6,009 bases of DNA from the NCBI GenBank assembly GCA_017608725.1, contig JAFCFG010000066.1, positions 1 to 6,009 of the forward strand, written 5' to 3'. Shown piece after piece: positions 1 to 5,515 of the stretch. Below the pieces are notes generated by a model. The model did no database searches. It was not told the DNA's origin and saw only the letters and a program-made list of their open reading frames with translations. This DNA comes from Candidatus Iainarchaeum sp. Its GTDB lineage: Archaea; Iainarchaeota; Iainarchaeia; Iainarchaeales; GCA-2688035. Every line of letters starts with the position of its first letter. Position 1 is the first letter of the stretch. A program made the position numbers and the translations under genes.

Positions 1-30
1 GCTTAATTTGCAGCCGGGATTTGCCGGCTA
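1..30. repeat. 30-base direct repeat, copy 1
   Basis: This is the first of two identical 30-base copies; it begins GCTTAATTTGCAG and ends TTGCCGGCTA. The second copy is at 78-107, so the period is 77 bases. Inside the copy AGCCGG (12-17) and CCGGCT (24-29) form a 6-bp hairpin around a 6-base loop. The copy starts at the first base of the window, so the repeat or an array of it may continue to the left, unseen. It lies downstream of the stop codon of the PAC2 gene, in what would be its 3' untranslated region. The exact identity is seen directly; the role is unknown. Confidence 0.9.
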
Positions 31-77
31 GGGCGAGCGAAGCGAGCACAGCCCATACTGAGCAGAGCGAAGTATGG
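31..77. other. 47-base segment between the repeat copies, rich in GAGCGAAG-type words
   Basis: The segment contains GAGCGAAG twice (35-42 and 65-72) and GAGCA twice (44-48 and 60-64). GGGC at 31-34 can also pair with GCCC at 51-54 as an alternative to the larger hairpin at 50-80. It has no open reading frame worth calling. The internal repetition and self-complementarity make it look like part of a repetitive extragenic element rather than unique spacer DNA. Confidence 0.6.
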
Positions 78-80
78 GCT
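50..80. repeat. Perfect 10-bp inverted repeat (hairpin)
   Basis: AGCCCATACT (50-59) is the exact reverse complement of AGTATGGGCT (71-80), with an 11-base loop at 60-70. The right arm overlaps the first three bases of repeat copy 2. In RNA transcribed from the minus strand this would form a stable stem-loop about 25 bases after the PAC2 stop codon. It could mark the 3' end of the operon transcript or protect it, but no U-tract follows, so it is not called a terminator. Confidence 0.8.
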
Positions 81-107
81 TAATTTGCAGCCGGGATTTG
101 CCGGCTA
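78..107. repeat. 30-base direct repeat, copy 2, supplying the PAC2 stop codon
   Basis: It is identical over 30 bases to positions 1-30, including the small hairpin (AGCCGG 89-94, CCGGCT 101-106). Its last three plus-strand bases, CTA at 105-107, are the TAG stop codon of the PAC2 gene read on the minus strand. The edge of the repeat therefore coincides exactly with the end of the reading frame. The flanking bases differ between the copies (GGGCG after copy 1, CCTTA after copy 2), so the right boundary of the repeat is clear. Confidence 0.9.
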
Positions 108-881
108 CCTTACGTAGCTTGGACCGTCTTTTGGCGGCTTGTCCTCTGCCTCTTCAAATTGCTTGGCCAGCTGCTCAAATGCTTTTTCAATGTTCCTTGC
201 TTCCCTCTCAATGTCCTTCATCTCCACCTTGAAGCCAAAAGCCTTTACAAGCAATTCAATTAAGCGCTTTGCTGCCCCGTGATCTCCGTAGATGAGTTTT
301 GCATTGGTTTCACCCATCAAACAGGCACCCTCCAGGCCCTGCTGCTGTGCAACACCGAGAATAAGGCCGGCTGCCCCGCTAATCAGCCCTTCCTTTTTGT
401 CTGATTTTGCCCCCAGTTGAGTGAAACGCTGCAGTATTTTCCTGTTGGTCGCTGCAATGATCACATTGGGTTTTCTTTCCATTCTCCTGTCGCCAATGTT
501 GATTCCTGCAAGGGTGTAAACCTCCTTTACTCCGAGCTTTTTAACCACTGCAACAATCTGTTCAGCGAACTCATAGTGTTCAGCTGCTGTGCCTGTCCTA
601 AAATCAAGTGAGGGCTGCACTGGCCCGGCCAAGAATAGGAAGTGTTTTCCGTTATGCTCAGCAGCATACAACTCATCCTTAATCAATTCAATTATCGCAT
701 TTTTTGTGTGAACGCTTGGTGGAAAGGAATCGCTGTAAACCTCGCCTATCTTCTCTGTTTTCAGTTGCTTCAAAAAATAGTCAACGCAAATCTTGCCAAC
801 TAAGCCAATGCCAGGCAACCCAGTGAACAGCACAGGGTTCTTAAATTTCTTCTTTGAAAGCAAAACAATTTTTGTAAGCAT
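105..881 (-). CDS. PAC2 family protein (archaeal proteasome assembly chaperone-like, COG2047/DUF75 type)
   Basis: The 258-residue protein looks like the archaeal PAC2 family, related to eukaryotic proteasome assembly chaperone 2. Visible family features are the N-terminal TGLPGIGLVGK (20-30), the GTAAEHYEFAEQIV region (97-110), YTLAGINIG (122-130) and GLISGAAGLILG (165-176). A charged, probably coiled helix occupies about 220-245, before a short tail ending SYVR. Characterised archaeal homologues (PbaA/PbaB) bind proteasome alpha rings or other partners; the role here is inferred from family only. The ATG lies 6 bases after the aIF2-alpha stop codon, and a GGTTGAT-like ribosome binding site overlaps that stop, so translation is probably coupled. 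In many archaea Nop10 lies between these two genes; here there is no room for it. The TAG stop is part of a 30-base repeat. A plain three-residue HbYX tail is not present, because Tyr is third from the end. Confidence 0.88.
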   Translation of the reverse strand: MLTKIVLLSKKKFKNPVLFTGLPGIGLVGKICVDYFLKQLKTEKIGEVYSDSFPPSVHTKNAIIELIKDELYAAEHNGKHFLFLAGPVQPSLDFRTGTAAEHYEFAEQIVAVVKKLGVKEVYTLAGINIGDRRMERKPNVIIAATNRKILQRFTQLGAKSDKKEGLISGAAGLILGVAQQQGLEGACLMGETNAKLIYGDHGAAKRLIELLVKAFGFKVEMKDIEREARNIEKAFEQLAKQFEEAEDKPPKDGPSYVR

Positions 882-887
882 ATTTCA

Positions 888-1664
888 TCAACCTGCCTCA
901 AATTTTGCTTCCCCGCCTTTTTTCTTCATTGCCTCTGCAATTGCGTCCACAACATTGCCCAAGCGCTTTTCCGCTATTTTGAAATCGTTTGCTGTTGCCC
1001 TGACCTCATACTTTCCGCCTTTCACGTAAAATATTTCAACAGTGTCCTTGCCAGTGGATTCCACTCCTTCCAGCAGGGCCTGTTTAATCAATTCAACTCC
1101 GTTTGGAGCCTGAGAATGCAATTCGAGTTTGCCCTTAACTGTTTTCACTGGCACTGCGATGCTTTTCTGCACTAATGCAACAAGGGGTTTTCTCCATTTC
1201 TGGTCAACTGATTTTGCTGCTTCTTCACCCTTCAGTGCAATCCGCTGAAATGCCTGGTGCAGTGAATCAAATTCATCCAACAAGGGCTTTGCGACCGCAT
1301 CCCAGGCATCATCAAAATCCTTTTTCTCTTTCTTTGCAAGCAACTCAAGCAGCTTTTTGCTTCTCTTCAACTGCTTCCATTCCTCTATCCTTCTCCTCTG
1401 GGCTTTGTTTGAAACCTTGGTTAAGCTCAAATCTATTTGGTCTTTCTCCGGCCTAAACGATTGGACCTTTGCTGCTCTAATCTGACCTTCCTTTACATGG
1501 TTTCGGATGTTCTTAATCCAGGAGGTAGCAATCTGGCTTATGTGAATAAAACCCTTCATGTTATCGTATTCAACCAGCTCAACAAATGCCCCGTAGTTCA
1601 GGACCTTTGTGACCCTGCAGACAACTATTTCTCCAACGCTTGGGCTATCGCTTTCCCCAGGCAT
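888..1664 (-). CDS. eif2a: Translation initiation factor 2, alpha subunit (aIF2-alpha)
   Basis: This is the alpha subunit of the heterotrimeric aIF2, which carries initiator Met-tRNA to the small ribosomal subunit. The 258 residues show the three expected parts. An N-terminal S1/OB domain covers about 9-84 (VGEIVVCRVTKVLNYGAFVEL, then GFIHISQIATSWIKNIRNHVKEGQ and KDQIDLSLTKVS). A helical middle domain covers about 86-165. A C-terminal alpha/beta domain, which contacts the gamma subunit in known structures, covers about 168-250. Length is near the family norm. The ATG at 1664 is supported by a perfect GGTGAT ribosome binding site (plus-strand ATCACC 1671-1676) six bases upstream, which overlaps the last codon and stop of S27e. 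The gene lies in the same order relative to S27e and PAC2 as in many euryarchaea. Identification is firm. Confidence 0.97.
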   Translation of the reverse strand: MPGESDSPSVGEIVVCRVTKVLNYGAFVELVEYDNMKGFIHISQIATSWIKNIRNHVKEGQIRAAKVQSFRPEKDQIDLSLTKVSNKAQRRRIEEWKQLKRSKKLLELLAKKEKKDFDDAWDAVAKPLLDEFDSLHQAFQRIALKGEEAAKSVDQKWRKPLVALVQKSIAVPVKTVKGKLELHSQAPNGVELIKQALLEGVESTGKDTVEIFYVKGGKYEVRATANDFKIAEKRLGNVVDAIAEAMKKKGGEAKFEAG

Positions 1665-1670
1665 TTCAAA

Positions 1671-1676
1671 ATCACC
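1671..1676 (-). promoter_or_regulatory. Ribosome binding site of aIF2-alpha, overlapping the S27e stop codon
   Basis: GGTGAT on the minus strand matches the archaeal anti-Shine-Dalgarno sequence exactly and stands six bases before the aIF2-alpha ATG. It is built from the end of the last S27e codon (TGG, Trp) and its TGA stop. A ribosome ending S27e would sit directly on the start signal of the next gene, so coupled translation is likely. Confidence 0.85.
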
Positions 1677-1863
1677 ATAACTCCTTTACAACCTTTGCAA
1701 TTGGTCTGACTTTCCCTGCAGTAGTTTCAGCCAGCAGTTGGTTGCAGACAAGGCATTTTATTTTGGTAGCGGCAGCACTGAAAATTATTTGCTCGTTGCC
1801 ACAACCACTGCACTTTGCTTTCAGAAACTTTGTTTTCTTTTTTTTGCTCAGCTCTGTTTTCAT
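1672..1863 (-). CDS. rps27e: Small ribosomal subunit protein S27e (eS27)
   Basis: This 63-residue protein of the small ribosomal subunit has a zinc ribbon made by Cys18-x2-Cys21 and Cys37-x2-Cys40. The surrounding sequence is typical of S27e: FLKAKCSGCGNEQIIFS, then KIKCLVCNQLLAETTAGK. The N-terminus is lysine-rich, fitting rRNA contact, and the length is normal for archaeal S27e. The ATG at 1863 lies 6 bases after the GINS stop codon, and a GTGAT ribosome binding site (about 1869-1873) overlaps that stop. In many archaea L44e stands directly upstream of S27e; here GINS51 occupies that position. Identification is firm. Confidence 0.96.
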   Translation of the reverse strand: MKTELSKKKKTKFLKAKCSGCGNEQIIFSAAATKIKCLVCNQLLAETTAGKVRPIAKVVKELW

Positions 1864-1869
1864 CCCAAA

Positions 1870-2424
1870 TCACTTCTTGACATTTTCAGCAAACTTTCTG
1901 CCAGTTAAGAGAGAGGCTATTTTCGGGGGGAGACTTACAATGTTCTCCTTTTGAAAGGGGCCATATTCTTTCATGTCTGCTCCCACAAAAGCCGGCACGT
2001 TCTGCAGCAATTTAATGCTCACTGCCTTCTTCTCCTTGGCCTGCTGTTTTTTTGATTCACCTTGAATTATTTCATCCAAAATTTTTTGGTGCTTTTGCAA
2101 AATAACCAGCAGCTGTTTCAGGGTTTCTTTCTCCTCTGCTGCCAGTTGCCCATTCTCCAGTTCGCCAGTCCTGCATGCAACCAAGGCCTTGTTTAACATC
2201 TTCTTCTCCCTCAAGCTAAATATCTGCTCAACTATCTTCTTTAAATTTGAAAAATTGGTTGCCCTGCTGCCGGTTAAATCCCTCAAACTCTGCAAATACA
2301 ATTGCCTCTCCTTGCCGAAGAACTTTCTCAAATCTTCAAAGAATGTTTCTTCAACTTCTACATGCTTTGGGCTGTTCTTCTCCAACCGGTAAATTCGCAT
2401 CAATTCATCATAGTCAAGGTCCAT
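1870..2424 (-). CDS. gins51: GINS complex subunit, GINS51 (Gins15) type
   Basis: GINS is part of the archaeal CMG-like replicative helicase, bridging MCM, the RecJ/Cdc45-type protein and primase. The 184-residue product has an N-terminal helical A domain (about 1-120), starting LDYDELMRIYRLEKNSP as in archaeal GINS51 proteins. A lysine/glutamine-rich linker (about 121-133) leads to a C-terminal B domain (about 135-180) with VPAFVGADMKEYGPFQKENIVSLPPKIASLL. The A-then-B order is that of Sld5/Psf1-like GINS51 rather than GINS23. I chose the ATG at 2424, two bases after the PriS stop, because a GGCGATT ribosome-binding-like sequence is spaced properly from it. A TTG two codons upstream (2430) would overlap the PriS stop as TTGA, but has no room for a binding site. 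Its place beside primase matches its replication-fork role. Confidence 0.9.
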   Translation of the reverse strand: MDLDYDELMRIYRLEKNSPKHVEVEETFFEDLRKFFGKERQLYLQSLRDLTGSRATNFSNLKKIVEQIFSLREKKMLNKALVACRTGELENGQLAAEEKETLKQLLVILQKHQKILDEIIQGESKKQQAKEKKAVSIKLLQNVPAFVGADMKEYGPFQKENIVSLPPKIASLLTGRKFAENVKK

Positions 2425-2426
2425 TT

Positions 2427-3671
2427 TCAATCGCCTGCCATGGTTGCGCTGTTCCTGCCCAAAAGGAAAACAGCTGCATGCAAGGGCAATTCCTCTTCCT
2501 GGTGGGCAAAGGGCCCAAAGCTCTTTCCCGCCAGATGAAACCGTGGTGCCTTAATAATAAAAACCTTTACTGTTTGGTTAGCCCCAAAGGCAATTGCCTC
2601 CTTTAGGGGGTCAAATTGCTTCAAATTGTCTAGTTGAACATTGCTTGCAATTAAGCCTGTTCCCCCGTGCAGGGTTTCCGGAACCCTAACAATCTTGCTT
2701 ACATCAGTTGATGTCTGCCTGTCAATGGGGGCAAGTTTGGCCACAATATTATTTAGGAAGCTCAACCAGAACTTATCTGATTGTGATTCCTCTTTTGAAC
2801 TTACTCTACCAAAAAGAGAGGGAATAATCTGCCTACTCCTAATTGATTTGATTATAATTTCCCTCTGTTTGATTACCTTTCTTGCTTTTGAAATGGTTGT
2901 GTTGCCCATCACTGCGATCTTTTCAGCGTCACCCTCTTCAAGTAATTCAATTAACTCAAACAAAATCCTTTGGGGCCAGCCAGACCTTTCCTTTAAGACA
3001 GGACAGGTGAAAAAGGTTTCCTTCTTTTTAAAGTGACTGAATAGATTCAGGTTGTTTGCTGTCAAGTAATCAATCAATTCAATCCTTGCAGCAGGGGAAA
3101 GTTGCCTTACTGCCCTGCTTCTGACATGGACGTGGTAACCGGCCCTGCCGCTGAAGTTTATTGCAATGCCTTCAGAAAAGCCGAAATCGTTCTGCAGAAA
3201 ATCAAGCAGGTTAAATACCTTTCTCTTTGCCTCAGCCAGACACTGGGGGCAAAACCATTCCTCAACATTTGTTGCGCTGCCGCATTCATCGCACATTAGC
3301 TGCCTTCCCCTCCCTTCCTTTCCGCATTTTGGGCATTTCCAGCTGTCGTGCTGCTGCTTGCATCCCGTTGGCAAGTCGTCTGCGTCAAACTCGTAGACCA
3401 AATCCCCGCCCAAAAACTCTTTTGCCGGCATTGGCCTTTTCCCAGGAAACCTGTACAAGGCACTTGAATAGCTGACAAAAAAGGGGGCCTCTTCCCTCAG
3501 AAAGGAATTGAATTCCTGCAAGCTGTTGAATGACAAATGCCTTTTGCTGATTTTCTGGCCAAAAGAGCCTATTCCAAACTCCCTTGCAGCAATATCAGGG
3601 GGCCCCTCCACTTTCCTATTCAAATAGAATTGCTTGAAATGCTTTTGCAAAAACTGCTCTTCAGATACCAT
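2427..3671 (-). CDS. priS: DNA primase small (catalytic) subunit PriS
   Basis: This is the catalytic subunit of the archaeal/eukaryotic-type primase, making primers at the replication fork with PriL. The 414-residue protein has the metal-binding pair Asp96 and Asp98 (in YEFDADDL), the nucleotide-binding SGRAGYHVHV (174-183), and IDRQTSTDVSKIVRVPETLHGGTGL with probable third metal ligand Asp317. The C-terminal ELPLHAAVFLL also fits the family. Between the Asp pair and the SGR motif lies a Cys-rich region: Cys104, His108, Cys113, Cys116, Cys127, Cys130, Cys141, Cys144. The outer residues fit the usual PriS zinc site; the inner C-x2-C-x10-C-x2-C looks like an extra zinc ribbon. The ATG shares its A with the PriL TAA stop (TAATG), and AGGAGG (plus-strand 3682-3687) lies ten bases upstream, so PriL and PriS are probably made together. 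Confidence 0.96.
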   Translation of the reverse strand: MVSEEQFLQKHFKQFYLNRKVEGPPDIAAREFGIGSFGQKISKRHLSFNSLQEFNSFLREEAPFFVSYSSALYRFPGKRPMPAKEFLGGDLVYEFDADDLPTGCKQQHDSWKCPKCGKEGRGRQLMCDECGSATNVEEWFCPQCLAEAKRKVFNLLDFLQNDFGFSEGIAINFSGRAGYHVHVRSRAVRQLSPAARIELIDYLTANNLNLFSHFKKKETFFTCPVLKERSGWPQRILFELIELLEEGDAEKIAVMGNTTISKARKVIKQREIIIKSIRSRQIIPSLFGRVSSKEESQSDKFWLSFLNNIVAKLAPIDRQTSTDVSKIVRVPETLHGGTGLIASNVQLDNLKQFDPLKEAIAFGANQTVKVFIIKAPRFHLAGKSFGPFAHQEEELPLHAAVFLLGRNSATMAGD

Positions 3672-4690
3672 TAGGGCTTTGCCTCCTGCTTTGGTTTTGC
3701 ACTTACTTTCCTCAATTGTCTTCTGTAATAACTCAAAGGGTGCCTTACATTGCAGCTAGGGCTTGGACAGTAGCCCTGGCTTCTTATTTTGTCGCAGCTC
3801 GCAGGCGTGTAATTCTGCTTTACAATTCTGTTGATTTGGTATAAGGCAATTTTTTCGTTGAAATCAGGGCTTTTCTTAAAAGCAAGGATTATTTGCTCTT
3901 TGGGCATTCCAACTCGATTCAAAAAAGACGCAAGGTAAAAGCGGGCAAGATGTGGAAGCTTCTTACCCTGCAACAACTCGCTGTACAGCTGTGCCATGCA
4001 GCTTGGGAAGGCATCTGCTTTTAATGCCCCTTTAAAAGCGAATTGGAACTGCTTTGCCTGCTTTTCCCTGAAATTCTGTTTGAAGCGCATGGCAACGTTC
4101 TGCAGGTTTTTTGGAATGCTGGTAATTGGAACAGGCAAGGAAGATCTAATTCTCTCAAAAACAACTGACCTTAGAAATCTGGCAAAACCGTTCAGGTTAA
4201 GGAAAACAGTGCCATTGCTGACACTCTGATTAACCAAATGCAGCAAAGGGTCGGAAATCCTGACGCTTAAAAAATCCATCAGGGGGAGTGAAACAACCCT
4301 GCCTTCATTGTCAGCAAAACCGAAGTTCAGCCCAAGCTCTGATGCAAGTGAAACCATTGCCTCTTTTGAATCCTCTGCAGTGTTCAAATAATCAAGGGCT
4401 GCATCAGCAAACAATGCTGCGAACTTTTCATACATTCTTTCATCCCGTAAAACAGAGAGAATGATCTTTGCAACAGGAAAGGCAAGGATTTCCTGCATTA
4501 ATAGGTCAGTGTTGTGCAAGAAGAAAACATATTGCTTGTTGGCAGCGGAATGCTCTACCATCAAAACAGCCCTCTCAATGACTGGCTCAGGCAACCCCTC
4601 CAAGGAAAGGTTCTTTTCCCTGACCAGTTTCCTGGCTGCCTCAGAAAAGGGAAAGTGCTGGGCGAACAATAGCTGCTGCATTGTTGGCAT
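3671..4690 (-). CDS. priL: DNA primase large subunit PriL (iron-sulphur)
   Basis: PriL is the non-catalytic partner of PriS and is needed for primer initiation and for controlling primer length. The 339-residue protein has a helical N-terminal region of about 225 residues. The C-terminal domain carries the four cysteines expected for the 4Fe-4S cluster: Cys231 (in FPSCMAQLY), Cys299 (PASCDKIRSQGYC), Cys308 and Cys313 (PSCNVRHPLSYY). The sequence KLPHLARFYLASFLNRVGM (244-262) is typical of the family. The end is lysine-rich. The ATG at 4690 has no Shine-Dalgarno sequence but has a TATA-like box about 28 bases upstream, suggesting a leaderless transcript; a second ATG three codons in (4681) is also possible. 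It is followed by PriS with a one-base overlap. Length is near normal. Confidence 0.95.
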   Translation of the reverse strand: MPTMQQLLFAQHFPFSEAARKLVREKNLSLEGLPEPVIERAVLMVEHSAANKQYVFFLHNTDLLMQEILAFPVAKIILSVLRDERMYEKFAALFADAALDYLNTAEDSKEAMVSLASELGLNFGFADNEGRVVSLPLMDFLSVRISDPLLHLVNQSVSNGTVFLNLNGFARFLRSVVFERIRSSLPVPITSIPKNLQNVAMRFKQNFREKQAKQFQFAFKGALKADAFPSCMAQLYSELLQGKKLPHLARFYLASFLNRVGMPKEQIILAFKKSPDFNEKIALYQINRIVKQNYTPASCDKIRSQGYCPSPSCNVRHPLSYYRRQLRKVSAKPKQEAKP

Positions 4691-4752
4691 AAAAAAAATT
4701 ACTGTATTAAAAGGAATAAAAAGGGAAAGGAAAGAGTGCTGTTCCGGTGCCC
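4691..4752 (-). promoter_or_regulatory. PCNA-PriL gap with TATA-like box and pyrimidine tract
   Basis: This 62-base gap is the largest between genes in the window. Read on the minus strand it has a pyrimidine-rich run just after PCNA (CTCTTTCCTTTCCCTTTTT), which could help end transcription. TTTTTATT (plus-strand 4715-4722) is centred about 28 bases before the PriL ATG, and a second candidate, TTTTAATA, lies at 4705-4712. The first spacing would put the transcription start at or next to the ATG, consistent with the missing Shine-Dalgarno sequence. The promoter is inferred. Confidence 0.4.
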
Positions 4753-5475
4753 TCAGAGAATCATGTGGGCTAAATGGAATTCAAGGCAAGCAGGGCCTAT
4801 CTTGTAGCTTAGCTTCATTGGGGAATCGCTTTTCAGTTGCATTGAGACCTTTACATCGTTTCCTGCATCCTTTACAATGTTGTGCAAGAAGTTCAGGCTG
4901 TACTTGCTTACAACCTCGGTGTTGCCCTTTACAGTTACATGCTTTGGTTGCTTTGCAATTGTGTGCAGTGTGCCAGCGCTGCCCCTTGCCTCAATAAGCA
5001 GCTGGCTGTCCTTTGCCTTCAGAATAACGCTACTGCCAAAAAGGCTTGCGTCCTTCAAGGCCTCTTTTAGGATACGCGCATTGATATCAACGCTTGCATC
5101 AAACCGGGTTTCAGGAATCCTTACTTCATCCTCTGTAACGTCAATTAAAGGCAGGCTAAAGCTTCTGCTTAGGTCCCCCTCCAGCTTTATGTTCAGCTCA
5201 GAGTCATTTAACTGCATCAGCAGCTTGTCGTTTGGCAGGGCCCTTGACATTATTTTGTTCAGCTCCTGCAAATCCACGCCTGCAAAGGTTGGCTCAACCT
5301 TGTATTTTTCAAAAGCACTCTTTGCAATGAAAAAATTGACCAGCACTATCTGGCTTGGGTCAACGGCTTTCAAGCTAATGCCATTGTCATTGAAGCGGAA
5401 GTTGCCCTCGCTGATGAAAGAGGAAATGGAATCAACTGCCCTCTGCAAAACAGCAACATTCTTTAATTCAATCAA
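4753..5475 (-). CDS. pcn: DNA polymerase sliding clamp (PCNA)
   Basis: PCNA forms a trimeric ring around DNA and tethers polymerase, ligase, FEN1 and other factors. The 240 residues show the duplicated clamp fold. The N-terminal half includes FRFNDNGISLKAVDPSQIVLVNF (26-48) and EYK-like FEKYKVEPTFAGVDLQELNKIM. The interdomain connecting loop is around 108-125 (LPLIDVTEDEVRIPE). The C-terminal half runs about 126-240 and ends LEFHLAHMIL, where the usual tail is YYLAPRIE-like. The start is TTG: in this frame a stop codon lies six codons upstream with no ATG or GTG between. GGGGGT (plus-strand 5483-5488), which can pair with the anti-Shine-Dalgarno with one G-U wobble, is seven bases before it. 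It lies 40 bases after the channel gene and 62 bases before PriL. Confidence 0.96.
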   Translation of the reverse strand: MIELKNVAVLQRAVDSISSFISEGNFRFNDNGISLKAVDPSQIVLVNFFIAKSAFEKYKVEPTFAGVDLQELNKIMSRALPNDKLLMQLNDSELNIKLEGDLSRSFSLPLIDVTEDEVRIPETRFDASVDINARILKEALKDASLFGSSVILKAKDSQLLIEARGSAGTLHTIAKQPKHVTVKGNTEVVSKYSLNFLHNIVKDAGNDVKVSMQLKSDSPMKLSYKIGPACLEFHLAHMIL

Positions 5476-5515
5476 ATAAAAGACCCCCGGTTAATAATTA
5501 AGGGGGGAGATTATT
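5476..5515 (-). promoter_or_regulatory. Channel-PCNA gap: Shine-Dalgarno-like GGGGGT, TATA-like sequences and an imperfect dyad
   Basis: This 40-base gap contains GGGGGT (5483-5488) seven bases upstream of the PCNA TTG start. A dyad has CCCCC (5484-5488) and GGGGG (5502-5506) flanking TTAA-TAA-TTAA (5491-5501), with two unpaired G at 5489-5490. TTAAAATAATC on the minus strand (5509-5519) overlaps the channel stop codon and could act as a TATA box giving a leader of about a dozen bases. Either a PCNA promoter or a read-through junction is possible. Confidence 0.4.

Noticed and set aside
50..80. Intrinsic transcription terminator after PAC2
   Set aside because: The stem is strong, but no T-rich run follows it on the minus strand, and archaeal termination relies mainly on such runs. 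It was kept only as an inverted repeat.
1..107. Start of a CRISPR array (30-base repeat, 47-base spacer, 30-base repeat)
   Set aside because: The repeat length would fit, but the only spacer is long, contains a perfect 10-bp hairpin whose arm runs into the repeat, and has internal repeated words. The last repeat also overlaps a gene stop, and no cas gene is in view. More units to the left with unique, unstructured spacers would reopen the question.
882..887. A hidden small Nop10 gene between aIF2-alpha and PAC2
   Set aside because: Only six bases separate the two genes, and both neighbouring frames are intact and of normal length, so there is no space for it.
2425..2430. TTG at 2430 as the GINS51 start
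   Set aside because: It would add only two residues, overlaps the PriS stop, and has no properly spaced ribosome binding site. The ATG at 2424 does, and gives the family-typical N-terminus.
3296..3478. 60-residue minus-strand reading frame inside PriS
   Set aside because: It lies wholly inside PriS in another frame, across the catalytic Asp pair and the zinc region, with no family likeness. It is a shadow of the real gene.
4461..5479. Long plus-strand reading frames opposite PriL and PCNA (up to 200 residues)
   Set aside because: They are antisense to well-conserved genes, are rich in Cys, Ser and Leu as expected from reversed codons, and cross gene borders. None resembles a known family.
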